A model generated the notes under the pieces. It saw only the letters and a list, made by a program, of their open reading frames with translations, was not told where the DNA came from and searched no databases. Positions 8,984 through 15,938 of a stretch of DNA of 64,000 nucleotides are shown piece by piece. Source of the stretch: Lentisphaerae bacterium GWF2_49_21 (GTDB taxonomy: Bacteria; Verrucomicrobiota; Lentisphaeria; Victivallales; GWF2-50-93). Numbering within the stretch: position 1 is the stretch's first letter; every line of letters begins with the position of its first letter. A program made the translations under genes and the position numbers. The stretch is from contig MHBH01000040.1 in the NCBI GenBank assembly GCA_001804805.1, positions 62,001 through 126,000 of the forward strand, given 5' to 3'.

Positions 8984-10083
8984 ACTTTAACCGATACTAT
9001 GACATACATTGTTATTTTCTTCTCAGAATCATCGGAAGGCATAAACCATTGAAAAAACTCAAAAGCATTAAGGAAACCTGATTTCTTCTTTTCCTGCTTA
9101 TCAAGGTTGATCGATGCCAGGCATGTAGTAGCTTCATTTTTTGTAATCAATGTAGAATTCATAGAAACAATATCCTTTTGGTTAGATCCTTTCTGAACAG
9201 AATTTTCTAACTTAAATTCAACGTTCCAAATCTTTTCTTTAGAATCAAAAAAAGGTTCAACGTCAATCTTTAAACCAGTTTGAAACTGATTATATCCAGT
9301 CTTATAAATAGAACTTTGACCACCAACAGGAACGGCATCAAATATTTCCCTGTCCTCAGAAAACCCTAGAGTTATATTTGATTTCTTGCCAGAAACACAG
9401 GAAAGAGTATTATTGTAAATTTCCTTAAAATCCCTTACTGAAAAATCAGTCTTCACATCAAACGATACCTTGGAACCCTCAAAAAAATCCTTTACATCAA
9501 ATTTCCCACCCTTAAAAGTGTCAAAATCCAAATCTTTCATTTTAATAGTTGGATTAACCCCTATTCCAAAATTCTTTCCCTTATCAAATGATACCTGGAA
9601 TATATAAAAATAAACTTCACATGCATTCATCTTCTTTACCAAATCAATAGCCTCTGAAACATTCTTAACTTCTCTTTCATTTCCATGTATGACAACCTTG
9701 TCCCCTACTGTATCAGTCTTATCACCAAACTGCTTTGAAATATCCTTTATCCCAAATGTTTCACGGACATCATAAACTATTGTTTTACCACCAAAAAAGT
9801 AAATATCATCCTTGACCACATAATCACAGTTAAGGATCCATGAAAGAGTTTTAAGAAGCTTCTCGAGACTGTCAGTCTTTATACGAAGATTAAGCTTTTT
9901 CGTCTTGAATTCCTCAGAAACAACTATGTTAATCCCATAGTCTTCTGCAATCACCTGGAGAACTTCACTTGCAAGAACATCATCAAAAAAATACTCATTC
10001 TCTGATAACTCCGAGGTGGCTGCATTTGAAACGCTTACCAGAAGCGTCAGTGCAATAAACAAAATCCTTGTCAATTTTTTCAA
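8977..10083 (-). CDS. Phage outer-membrane secretin, pIV-like
   Basis: A 368-residue protein with an N-terminal signal peptide (KLTRILFIALTLLVSVSNAA). A short STN/N0-like domain follows (FFDDVLASEVLQVIAEDYG), then an N1-like ring-building domain (DVRETFGIKDISKQFGDK, VVIHGNEREVKNVSEAIDLV) and a C-terminal secretin core ending ITMYVIVSVKVK. In filamentous phages pIV forms the gated outer-membrane channel for virion exit and works with pI. The start is TTG at 10081-10083, supported by the ribosome site AAGGGGT nine bases before it, the same motif seen at other genes of this phage. It overlaps the pI gene by 89 bases in another frame. Carrying its own secretin means the phage does not depend on a host type II secretin, as CTXphi does. 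Confidence 0.92.
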   Translation of the reverse strand: MKKLTRILFIALTLLVSVSNAATSELSENEYFFDDVLASEVLQVIAEDYGINIVVSEEFKTKKLNLRIKTDSLEKLLKTLSWILNCDYVVKDDIYFFGGKTIVYDVRETFGIKDISKQFGDKTDTVGDKVVIHGNEREVKNVSEAIDLVKKMNACEVYFYIFQVSFDKGKNFGIGVNPTIKMKDLDFDTFKGGKFDVKDFFEGSKVSFDVKTDFSVRDFKEIYNNTLSCVSGKKSNITLGFSEDREIFDAVPVGGQSSIYKTGYNQFQTGLKIDVEPFFDSKEKIWNVEFKLENSVQKGSNQKDIVSMNSTLITKNEATTCLASINLDKQEKKKSGFLNAFEFFQWFMPSDDSEKKITMYVIVSVKVK

Positions 10084-11188
10084 TTTGATACCCCTTATAT
10101 AGTTCCCCTACCCTAATAGAAATTCCATTAGAATATTTTATCAACTTGTCAGTTCTAAGCTTGACTTTAATTTCCTCTGTCTTTTCCTTCTGATCCTTCT
10201 TTTCAACTGGAGCACTCAATGGTTTTTCAGACTTTGAAACAACATTATTTTCAGCTACTGCTTTGCTTTTATCAATATTTTCATTCTTATATTTTACCTG
10301 AATGGGAGCCATTGCCATCTTTAAATAAGCCTTGAAACAAAAGAAAACACCCAATATAAGACATGTAAAAAAAATCAATGTCATCTTAAATTGCCTAAAA
10401 AACTTTCTAAGTCCTACCCAGATAGACTGATTATAATCCGTGGACGATTGAGTCTTATCATTCACAAAGTTCCTGCCGACAACCCTTGAATTAGAAAAAG
10501 AATTATAACACCTGAAAATTTCCTTTTTTGAAGGAATAAAAAACCTGTCGGCCGCTGATTTTTCCCCGAACTCGAACCCCTCCACTATAAAGAACTGGAC
10601 AGGCCATTTAAGCCCCGTAAACCACCTTGAATTGACAATATTTGTGTATTTTGAATTACGTACAACATACAAATATTGAATTCCCCTTTTAATGAACGAA
10701 TCAAGATCCTGATAAGAATGAGAAACAAGGAAAATATCCTGTTTGAAATGCCCATGTTGACGAGACACGCTAAGAAGTTTTTTACGAAGATCCACATTCT
10801 TTTCCGACTTATCAAGATAATCAGTAGATGAAAAATATTCGTAAATCTCATCAAAAATTATGACTGAATTTTCCTTAACGTGCTCCCAGAAAGATTTTAT
10901 GTTCTTATCGGAAATTATATTTTCCTTGAAATGCCTGAAGAACATAGGATTCTTCCTTTGGAATTCACGAAGACTGAAAAAAGATGTATCCATGAAAATA
11001 TGTATCCTGGACATAAGCTCCGAATGCTCGAAAAGATTCCTGGACATATACCGAACAAGATAATCCGGATTGATAGGAAGATTTGTAAACACATGCCTTT
11101 TCGAATCGTTCAGGACAGGAAATATTATTTCCTTGACACAATAATAAGTCTTGCCAGCCCTCTGTTTGCCTGTAATAACTGATAACAT
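9995..11188 (-). CDS. Phage assembly ATPase pI (Zot family)
   Basis: A 397-residue protein with a Walker A motif at residues 7-14 (GKQRAGKT) and a hydrophobic strand ending in Asp-Glu (SVIIFDEIYEYF) as Walker B. The Zot-like signature region DIFLVSHSYQDLDSFIKRG follows. A single membrane helix (MTLIFFTCLILGVFFCFKAY, near 262-281) is followed by a Lys-rich periplasmic linker and a short terminal domain with two Cys (YCTDASGKRFKCS). This is the standard pI topology: cytoplasmic ATPase, one helix, periplasmic tail contacting pIV. It drives exchange of pV for coat protein during extrusion at the inner membrane. The ribosome site GCAGGGG lies upstream. The name Zot is historical and does not imply a toxin. 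Confidence 0.95.
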   Translation of the reverse strand: MLSVITGKQRAGKTYYCVKEIIFPVLNDSKRHVFTNLPINPDYLVRYMSRNLFEHSELMSRIHIFMDTSFFSLREFQRKNPMFFRHFKENIISDKNIKSFWEHVKENSVIIFDEIYEYFSSTDYLDKSEKNVDLRKKLLSVSRQHGHFKQDIFLVSHSYQDLDSFIKRGIQYLYVVRNSKYTNIVNSRWFTGLKWPVQFFIVEGFEFGEKSAADRFFIPSKKEIFRCYNSFSNSRVVGRNFVNDKTQSSTDYNQSIWVGLRKFFRQFKMTLIFFTCLILGVFFCFKAYLKMAMAPIQVKYKNENIDKSKAVAENNVVSKSEKPLSAPVEKKDQKEKTEEIKVKLRTDKLIKYSNGISIRVGELYKGYQIEKIDKDFVYCTDASGKRFKCSHLGVIRE

Positions 11189-11277
11189 CTTTCAGCCCCT
11201 GCTAAGTTACATTTACCCCTTTTAAACTGCGAATATGACATCCCTTGTCTCTGCTTTCCTGTAGTTGTATTCAACAT
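11125..11277 (-). CDS. Possible 50-aa ORF coupled to pVI, resembling a second pI start
   Basis: The ATG overlaps the pVI stop codon (TGATG), a typical coupling arrangement. The product starts MLNTTTGKQRQGMSYS, identical at 9 of 16 positions to the pI start MLSVITGKQRAGKTYY, with mainly third-base changes in the shared codons. After residue 16 it diverges and then overlaps the true pI start in another frame. It may be a decayed duplicate of the pI 5' end rather than a working gene; whether it is translated cannot be told. Confidence 0.25.
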   Translation of the reverse strand: MLNTTTGKQRQGMSYSQFKRGKCNLAGAERCYQLLQANRGLARLIIVSRK

Positions 11278-11675
11278 CAAAACACCTTGAATCTTAAAAC
11301 TACTTTAAGGACAAAAATAGATATGAAAAGCATTACAGAATAAGAAAAAATAAATAATGCGAAATCCAATGACTCGGATACTGGAATGAAATGATTTGCA
11401 TACATCAAATAATCAGAGGCATAATCAAATATTGAAAATGTATGTTCAAAACCTGTTACCTTAGGAAACAATTCCGAAAGTAGACCAAGTACCTTGTTTA
11501 AAAGATAAATTCCAAAGCTTGATAAAAATTCAAAAAGACTTTTGAAAAACAATGATATTAGAGTAAGAACAAAACCAGTTGCAATAGCTAAAAGGCTCAT
11601 ATGCTTCCCAGCTACAGAAGCAATTAAAGCAAGAAGTTTTCCAACCCAGCCAAACAATGATCCCCCGCCAGCCAT
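11277..11675 (-). CDS. Minor coat / tail-end protein pVI-like
   Basis: A 132-residue very hydrophobic protein with three probable membrane segments (LLALIASVAGKHMSLLAIAT, FVLTLISLFFKSLFEFL, and LFIFSYSVMLFISIFVLKVV) and a basic end (RFKVF). It sits between the pIII-like gene and pI, exactly where gene VI lies in Ff phages, and its size is close to pVI (112 residues). pVI caps the end of the virion together with pIII and joins in release from the membrane. Its ATG follows the pIII stop by one base (TGATATG), so translation is probably coupled. The family call rests on position, size and hydrophobicity. Confidence 0.78.
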   Translation of the reverse strand: MAGGGSLFGWVGKLLALIASVAGKHMSLLAIATGFVLTLISLFFKSLFEFLSSFGIYLLNKVLGLLSELFPKVTGFEHTFSIFDYASDYLMYANHFIPVSESLDFALFIFSYSVMLFISIFVLKVVLRFKVF

Positions 11676-11676
11676 A

Positions 11677-12822
11677 TCACACCTTCAACAGTAAAAATGT
11701 TATGGAAATTAACGAATAACATGCAAAAATAGCACATCCGAAAGATAAAAATCTTCTCGCATAAATCCTTACATCATCAACCCCCTGAGGAAAACTATTA
11801 AAATCCAAACTAATATTTCCTATCAAATTCCCTACCCAAGGAAGATCACTAAGAATAAAAACCTTTACAGGAGGCTTTGAATATCCATCGCCAAAACCTA
11901 TTCTTAATTTTTCTATTTCATCCCTCATTTTTTGGAACATGTCAACGCGAAAACTTTCAGGATTTACAGCTTCTTCTTGTAAATCCTGAAATTCATCCGG
12001 CATTTGAAATTGCCTTTCTTCAATAATAGGCTGTAAAACTTCAGGAGCATTTCCCGAATCATCTACAAGCTTTTCAAGTATATCGTCAAGTCTATCAACA
12101 ATTGTGTCAAGCCTTTCATTCACACCAATAAAACCAGCAGTAACAGCATCTTTAAGCGAATTTATAGCAGGAACATCATCGTCTGTATCAATACCGTCAT
12201 TTTCAACACCTTCTGCAAAAACCGCTGTAACAGTCCAATCAGAGCCAGGCATCACAATTTGATTGATTGCAACAGTTTCATCTTGTAATAAATTTTCGGC
12301 AGATTGCCATTTAACAAAATGACATCCCGCAGGAATTATAGGAGATATGTCTACAACAGTAAAAGGAGCATAATTTCCCGATCCGTTCCCGCCTGCTACA
12401 TTCAAATTAAATGTATCAGGTGGAACAATATTCAATGTATAAATTTCAATCGATCCAGAATAATCAGAGAAAACCCAATTTAACCATGTTGCAAATGTAG
12501 TATCATATTGACCGCTTATATTGTCATTTGTTATTATGACTTCTCCACCTCCCCAAATTCCATTTGTATTGTAAGGCAAACCAATATAATTAGAACGTGC
12601 TCCCCAGTTTCCTGCAGGTGCCACATACATATAAATAACCTGTGTTGAAATATTCTTTATTTTAAACGGTAATGGAATATGAGGAAAGCTACATGCAGGA
12701 GGTTCACCAGGAGAAAAATTATACGTGTTGTATAATTGCCAGTCTTGAGCTTTCGACATCGAACAAAAGGCCGTAATTATCACAAAAATAAATATTATTT
12801 TCCCTATTGAATTCACTTGCAT
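11677..12822 (-). CDS. Adsorption protein pIII-like
   Basis: I choose the ATG at 12822 because GGAG precedes it at good distance and it gives a clean signal peptide (IGKIIFIFVIITAFCSMSKA). The 381-residue product then has a beta-rich N-terminal region with Gly/Asn-rich segments (VAGGNGSGNYAPF) and an Asp/Glu-rich middle (DNIS..., NDGIDTDDDVP). A helical linker follows (VNERLDTIVDRLDDILEKL), and the C-terminal membrane helix ends in SISITFLLLKV-like residues. This is the pIII plan: exported receptor-binding domains, a linker, and a membrane anchor that ends the virion. The N-terminal domains resemble none I know, as expected for a host-range protein. It overlaps the 62-aa gene before it by 10 bases. 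Confidence 0.8.
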   Translation of the reverse strand: MQVNSIGKIIFIFVIITAFCSMSKAQDWQLYNTYNFSPGEPPACSFPHIPLPFKIKNISTQVIYMYVAPAGNWGARSNYIGLPYNTNGIWGGGEVIITNDNISGQYDTTFATWLNWVFSDYSGSIEIYTLNIVPPDTFNLNVAGGNGSGNYAPFTVVDISPIIPAGCHFVKWQSAENLLQDETVAINQIVMPGSDWTVTAVFAEGVENDGIDTDDDVPAINSLKDAVTAGFIGVNERLDTIVDRLDDILEKLVDDSGNAPEVLQPIIEERQFQMPDEFQDLQEEAVNPESFRVDMFQKMRDEIEKLRIGFGDGYSKPPVKVFILSDLPWVGNLIGNISLDFNSFPQGVDDVRIYARRFLSFGCAIFACYSLISITFLLLKV

Positions 12823-13001
12823 TGCTCCACAAAAAATTTGTATATGAAGATTCCCAGAAAGAAACAAAAAAGCATCTGGATAACGCCTATTTGCTGGATA
12901 AGAAAAGAATTATCACCAGTCTGCAAATTCAGAAGATTTTCGTTTACAACCCTAAGCTGATCCAGAATATTCAGCAAAGCATCTAATTGATCTTGATTCA
13001 T
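12813..13001 (-). CDS. Small phage membrane protein between pVIII and pIII
   Basis: A 62-residue protein: a helical N-terminal half (LDALLNILDQLRVVNENLLN), then one membrane helix (IGVIQMLFCFFLGIFIYKFF) and a short charged end. The ribosome site AAAGGGGTGG is the same style as elsewhere in this phage. By position and size it could be a minor capsid protein (pVII/pIX-like) or a pIII partner. No sequence family can be named. Confidence 0.65.
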   Translation of the reverse strand: MNQDQLDALLNILDQLRVVNENLLNLQTGDNSFLIQQIGVIQMLFCFFLGIFIYKFFVEQCK

Positions 13002-13052
13002 AATCCACCCCTTTAAAAACAGGGGAGAGGTTTGACCCCCTCCCCTACTCCG

Positions 13053-13304
13053 TCAAGCTTTCTTTTTGAACAGCAAACCGGAGATCAAGTTCCAAACGAA
13101 GAAAATCGCAGGAACTACGATGCAAGCGACCAGAAGACTTGCGATAATTATAAGTAGTGGACTTACAATCTCGCTGGGATTGAAAACAAGTGCTTCAAGA
13201 CCCGTCTTAGTGTTGTCAATCGTAAGGAATGCAGCTTCTGCATTCTGTCCGATAACAGCAACCATGGCCACAAGAGTCATAACTAAATATTTTACATATT
13301 TCAT
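13053..13304 (-). CDS. Major coat protein pVIII precursor
   Basis: The start at 13304 is set by GGGAG seven bases upstream. The 83-residue precursor has a 24-residue signal peptide with the cleavage site AEA/A. The mature part is about 59 residues: a short polar, partly acidic N-terminal segment (FLTIDNTKTGLEALVFNPSE), one long membrane helix (LLIIIASLLVACIVVPAIFF) and a Lys-rich end (LLFKKKA). This three-part plan, with the basic end facing the DNA inside the virion, is the hallmark of filamentous phage major coat proteins; Ff pVIII is 50 residues. It starts three bases after the stop of a 44-aa membrane protein, so the two are translated from one message. Confidence 0.9.
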   Translation of the reverse strand: MKYVKYLVMTLVAMVAVIGQNAEAAFLTIDNTKTGLEALVFNPSEIVSPLLIIIASLLVACIVVPAIFFVWNLISGLLFKKKA

Positions 13305-13306
13305 TG

Positions 13307-13441
13307 TCAGTGCTCCCAATGGATATTTTTTTCTTCTCCACCCCCGAGAACAAGAATTATGGCCTTCATTATGTTTGCAACCATGTGAATGAAGAACCCA
13401 ATCCCTACTCCCGCCAATATTACGACTATGTGATCAATCAT
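13307..13441 (-). CDS. 44-aa membrane protein, probable minor coat protein (pVII/pIX-like)
   Basis: A short gene with ATG at 13441 and ribosome site AAGGA nine bases upstream. Its 44 residues form one membrane helix (IDHIVVILAGVGIGFFIHMV and on through IMKAIILVLG) and a short charged tail (GEEKNIHWEH). It lies directly upstream of pVIII, the place of genes VII and IX in Ff phages (33 and 32 residues). The role at the virion tip that leaves the cell first is inferred from position, size and hydrophobicity. Confidence 0.65.
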   Translation of the reverse strand: MIDHIVVILAGVGIGFFIHMVANIMKAIILVLGGGEEKNIHWEH

Positions 13442-13524
13442 AGCTATAATTCCTTAATTAAAAACCCTGCTGAAAGGGGTATCCTATACAACAGGGAACC
13501 CGAAGGTTTTTAATTTTTCCCCTA
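13442..13524 (-). other. Phage intergenic region between replication and coat modules
   Basis: Contains self-complementary stretches: CCCTG/CAGGG around 13465-13492 and the short palindrome AACCCGAAGGTT beside a T-run (13498-13520). It could act as a terminator or a promoter region separating the early from the late genes. No clear -35/-10 pair was found, so the role is open. Confidence 0.3.
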
Positions 13525-13740
13525 TTAGACTTTAAACCCCTTCTTCTCAAAAAACTCTTTCAATGAATCCCTGCAAGACTTACAAATTCTCATTTGAACA
13601 CAACCATTAGATATAATTTTCATGTCATCTTTTTTGTTTGTGCAACATTGACAAATCCTAACATCCCTAGGATATGACCTAACATTAAAAAAACTTGGGT
13701 TTTCAACCGAACGAATATGTAAAAATTGTCCTAAAGTCAT
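13525..13740 (-). CDS. Small phage protein with a zinc-knuckle pattern
   Basis: A 71-residue protein with two Cys pairs, CQCC and CKSC, about 23 residues apart, suggesting a single zinc-binding site. It ends in a charged helix (DSLKEFFEKKGFKV). The start at 13740 has a strong ribosome site (TAAGGGGT). It lies directly after rep and before the coat genes. It could be a replication or transcription accessory protein of this phage, but I recognise no family. Confidence 0.6.
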   Translation of the reverse strand: MTLGQFLHIRSVENPSFFNVRSYPRDVRICQCCTNKKDDMKIISNGCVQMRICKSCRDSLKEFFEKKGFKV

Positions 13741-13754
13741 ATTTAACCCCTTAT

Positions 13755-14669
13755 TTAAAAAGTTCTTTTTGTATCAGCAATCCTTTCCATCTCATTCTTG
13801 AACAATCCCCATTGCACAGTAAAATATTTCTTAAATACATCCCTTGGCTGATGAAAAAATTCAACTTCGATAAGTTGCTTCCGCAATCTATGTCTAATCT
13901 GCTTATCACAGATTGCAAAAAATGCCTGGATACCTTCATGAAGAATAAAATATTCTGCAAGCTTTGTGAAAGTATTCTTTTTTGCAAAATAAAATTTCTC
14001 GTTATATGAAAGATTTCTGAAAGGATTATTCTTATCGTCATAATACCATGAAGAAAGCCAGTAAAAACCAGTTCTAATCTCAGATTCAACACGCCACCAT
14101 GAACCACCAATTTTAATATCAAACGACTCTTTTTGTTCCAAAGACTTATCATATATTCTCGTAAACTTATCTGATTTCTTTGATCCAAGATATACACTTT
14201 GCGCTCCTGTATCCTTACCCCAATAAACTGAATGTTTTCTCACATACTTATCACAAAAAGCCAACGGATTAACTTCCCTTCCATAATCGATAGCAACATC
14301 AATTCTAGACACATTGCATGAAATAAGCCTTCTTTTCCCGAGCATCTGTAAAAGTAAACAAATCTCATTCAGTTTGAGACTCGAGGGATTGAATTCAATT
14401 CTTAACTTCGAATCGGATTCAATCCCCCGACCCCAGCTTACAAAACAGTTATTGTACTTGACATTGAACTCGAATATTTTTGTTTCGCTGAACTCTTTTT
14501 GGCATCCATCCAATAATGAGTATAAAATCTTGTAAAAGTTTTTCGAATATAAATCATTTTTATGTAAGCTTGGGATCTCAAAAACCAGAGCCAACTTATC
14601 AATACTCAAAACTGGCTCGGTATCAATTTGAATACTTTTACCCGCTGTTAGACAGGGGGTAAAAGCCAT
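13755..14669 (-). CDS. Phage replication initiator (Rep_trans / RstA-like)
   Basis: A 304-residue protein with motifs of the Rep_trans family used by CTXphi RstA and pT181-type plasmids: RIDVAIDYG, QSVYLGSKKSDKFTRIYDK and GSWWRVESEIR. The Tyr in RIYDK is a candidate nicking residue. The enzyme should nick the double-stranded replicative form at the plus origin and start rolling-circle synthesis of viral strands. It follows the ssDNA-binding gene by three bases, so the two form an early operon driven from the divergent promoter region near 15000. The nick site was not identified; the gene-free stretch 15404-15675 is the most likely place. Confidence 0.87.
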   Translation of the reverse strand: MAFTPCLTAGKSIQIDTEPVLSIDKLALVFEIPSLHKNDLYSKNFYKILYSLLDGCQKEFSETKIFEFNVKYNNCFVSWGRGIESDSKLRIEFNPSSLKLNEICLLLQMLGKRRLISCNVSRIDVAIDYGREVNPLAFCDKYVRKHSVYWGKDTGAQSVYLGSKKSDKFTRIYDKSLEQKESFDIKIGGSWWRVESEIRTGFYWLSSWYYDDKNNPFRNLSYNEKFYFAKKNTFTKLAEYFILHEGIQAFFAICDKQIRHRLRKQLIEVEFFHQPRDVFKKYFTVQWGLFKNEMERIADTKRTF

Positions 14670-14672
14670 AGC

Positions 14673-14939
14673 CTATACCTTTCTTTCTTCAATTTTTACA
14701 ATCACCTGGGGAACGGCAACAGCCATTACACGCTTGAAAAGATAAGTAGTCTCCATCTTCGATTCGACCTGGATATTCACCTTTGAACCCACAGGAGGCA
14801 GCACTGGAAGCGAACAAGGGGCATTTATAGCCCCACCTTCATAGTCTACAGTGACATACTTTGAAATTTGACCCTGCTCGTTTTTCTTAGGATCACCGAT
14901 TCTTGAAACTGTCCCAGACACTAAAATCATTGATTTCAT
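14673..14939 (-). CDS. Phage ssDNA-binding protein (pV-like)
   Basis: An 88-residue protein with an alternating beta pattern expected of an OB fold: MILVSGTVSRIGDPKK, KYVTVDYEGGAINAPC, VGSKVNIQVESKME. pV-type proteins coat new viral single strands and switch replication towards packaging. The size agrees with Ff pV (87 residues). A strong ribosome site (AAAGGGG) precedes the ATG at 14939. It is the first gene after the leftward promoter and is placed before rep, unlike Ff phages where it follows gene II. The call rests on size, strand pattern and context. Confidence 0.75.
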   Translation of the reverse strand: MKSMILVSGTVSRIGDPKKNEQGQISKYVTVDYEGGAINAPCSLPVLPPVGSKVNIQVESKMETTYLFKRVMAVAVPQVIVKIEERKV

Positions 14940-14979
14940 CGTTCACACCCCTTTTTTTGAAGTTTTTCTAACTTTGTTA

Positions 14980-15000
14980 TGTAAGATGATTAATCTTACA
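14980..15000. promoter_or_regulatory. Palindromic operator overlapping the leftward phage promoter
   Basis: TGTAAGAT and its exact complement ATCTTACA flank a 5-base centre. The palindrome covers the proposed leftward -10 box TAAGAT (14993-14998 read on - strand), whose -35 would be TTGTTA at 15015-15020 with a 16-base spacer. More AAGAT/ATCTT half-sites lie at 15024-15095. It is probably the binding site of the divergent regulator. Confidence 0.6.
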
Positions 15001-15049
15001 TTTCATAGATAATCTAACAATACTAAGATTTAATTTCAATCTTCACGTA

Positions 15050-15077
15050 TTGATTTTGTCCATAAACATCTTATAAT
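15050..15077 (+). promoter_or_regulatory. Promoter of the divergent phage regulator
   Basis: A -35 box TTGATT (15050-15055) and a perfect -10 box TATAAT (15072-15077) with a 16-base spacer precede the start codon at 15107. An ATCTTATAATGAAGAT partial palindrome overlaps the -10, so the regulator may also control itself. Confidence 0.55.
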
Positions 15078-15106
15078 GAAGATAAAACATATCTTAGAAG
15101 TGTAAT

Positions 15107-15403
15107 ATGAATGACTATAAAAAATGGTTTACAGATTCATGGAACGAAAGCTGTGGACTTGTCAGCCCTAAAAAAATCAGCACTCTTTTAGGTCTTTCAG
15201 GAGGATCAGCATCTGTTTTACCAATATGGGAAAAGAAAAAATTCAAAATCTACAGATATTCACCAAAAAGCAGACCATTACTTGCATGGAAAGACTACCT
15301 AACAGAAGAACAAGACAGAAGAGACAAGATTAACGGTAAAGCTTCAAAAACAGCCCTTTCCATTGAATCTGAGGGCATCACAGAGAATGACAATAAAGCC
15401 TAA
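15107..15403 (+). CDS. Small divergent phage regulator, probable repressor
   Basis: A 98-residue basic protein, the only prophage gene on the + strand, facing away from the replication genes across an operator-rich region. Residues 18-45 (SPKKISTLLGLSGGSASVLP) have a helix-turn-helix-like pattern in which a Leu-Gly-Leu turn separates two short helices. This layout matches RstR of CTXphi and other inovirus immunity repressors in position, though I see no direct sequence link. The tail after residue 75 is polar and probably disordered. Its likely role is to hold the leftward early promoter shut in the lysogen. Confidence 0.65.
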   Translation: MNDYKKWFTDSWNESCGLVSPKKISTLLGLSGGSASVLPIWEKKKFKIYRYSPKSRPLLAWKDYLTEEQDRRDKINGKASKTALSIESEGITENDNKA

Positions 15404-15675
15404 GATTTCTTTTTATGTCCAAAGTCAAAATACCCAACTTTCCAAATTTCCCTGTTAAAACTGGAAAAAACCTTCACAGAAACACGTCAAATTTCAATTT
15501 TTAAGAGGCAATCCATATCCCAATACCCCCTATTTTACAACTTCATGCCAACAAATATTTTCATCAATCGCCAAAAACTTAAAAAAATATTTAGCCTCAT
15601 TTTAGCTTTTTCGGGATCAGCTGCAGAACCAGGAGCCTGACGGCCAGCCGAAAATCAGTTACTACATAATAAAAG
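15404..15675. other. Phage gene-free region, candidate replication origin
   Basis: AT-rich with no convincing gene on either strand. Around 15608-15655 an imperfect inverted repeat pairs TTTTTCGG with CCGAAAA across a GC-richer middle containing CAGCTGCAG and GGAGCC. A stable hairpin in the intergenic region is where rolling-circle plus and minus origins lie in filamentous phages, so this is the best origin candidate. Confidence 0.4.
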
Positions 15676-15768
15676 CAACGATCGCATAATATCGTTATGC
15701 CTTTTCCAATTTATGAAAGAAGAATCAGGGAGGAGAAAAGACATAAGCTATCCATTATGCGACGTTGC
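15676..15768 (-). other. Prophage attR with folded attP hairpin (XerC and XerD arms)
   Basis: In the viral (-) strand two regions can pair. GCAACGTCGCATAAT (15754-15768) pairs with 15676-15691 over 15 bp with one bulged base, forming an XerC-type arm. TTATGTCTTTTC (15735-15746) pairs with 15695-15707, forming an XerD-type arm. The arms are separated by an unpaired centre of 4 to 8 bases and closed by a loop of about 25 bases. CTXphi uses exactly this plan, a folded single-strand attP that XerC joins to dif. The XerC strand at the right edge is host-derived after integration; the phage copy is at 8915-8929. Confidence 0.75.
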
Positions 15769-15938
15769 CAGCCTGGCGGCTTTAATCTATTAATGCTTCT
15801 ATATGGTTAACATAATCTATAATATTTATATTAATCATTCCCCTATCCTTTTGACTTTTATACTTGCCTTTATTTCTTCTGGTATCAAATTAATCAATCA
15901 CATTATTTATGTTCATCTTAACTGAATAATTTATTATC
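15769..15938. other. Host intergenic DNA between attR and the restriction gene
   Basis: AT-rich with no gene or clear hairpin seen. It probably contains the promoter of the type IIG restriction gene at 15939, whose ATG lacks a clear ribosome site. Confidence 0.4.

Larger units (their letters stand above)
8915..15754 (-). mobile_element. Complete filamentous phage (inovirus) prophage integrated at dif
   Basis: About 6.84 kb, clearly more AT-rich than both flanks. Reading on the - strand the order is: ssDNA-binding protein, Rep_trans initiator, Zn-knuckle protein, small membrane protein, pVIII, small membrane protein, pIII-like adhesin, pVI-like protein, pI/Zot, pIV secretin. This is the functional order of Ff phages except that the ssDNA-binding gene precedes rep. 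A small regulator is transcribed divergently. The ends share the 15-base direct repeat ATTATGCGACGTTGC (8915-8929 and 15754-15768). There is no integrase or transposase gene, consistent with use of host XerC/XerD. All coat, assembly and replication modules are intact, so it may still be productive. Confidence 0.93.

Noticed and set aside
8786-9052. 88-residue + strand ORF across the greA end, dif and the phage left end
   Set aside because: It spans dif and the prophage hairpin and runs antisense to the secretin; the sequence has no family look or ribosome site.
9995-11188. Zot as an enterotoxin gene
   Set aside because: Context and layout show the phage assembly ATPase pI; toxin activity belongs only to a special C-terminal peptide in CTXphi and is not evident here.
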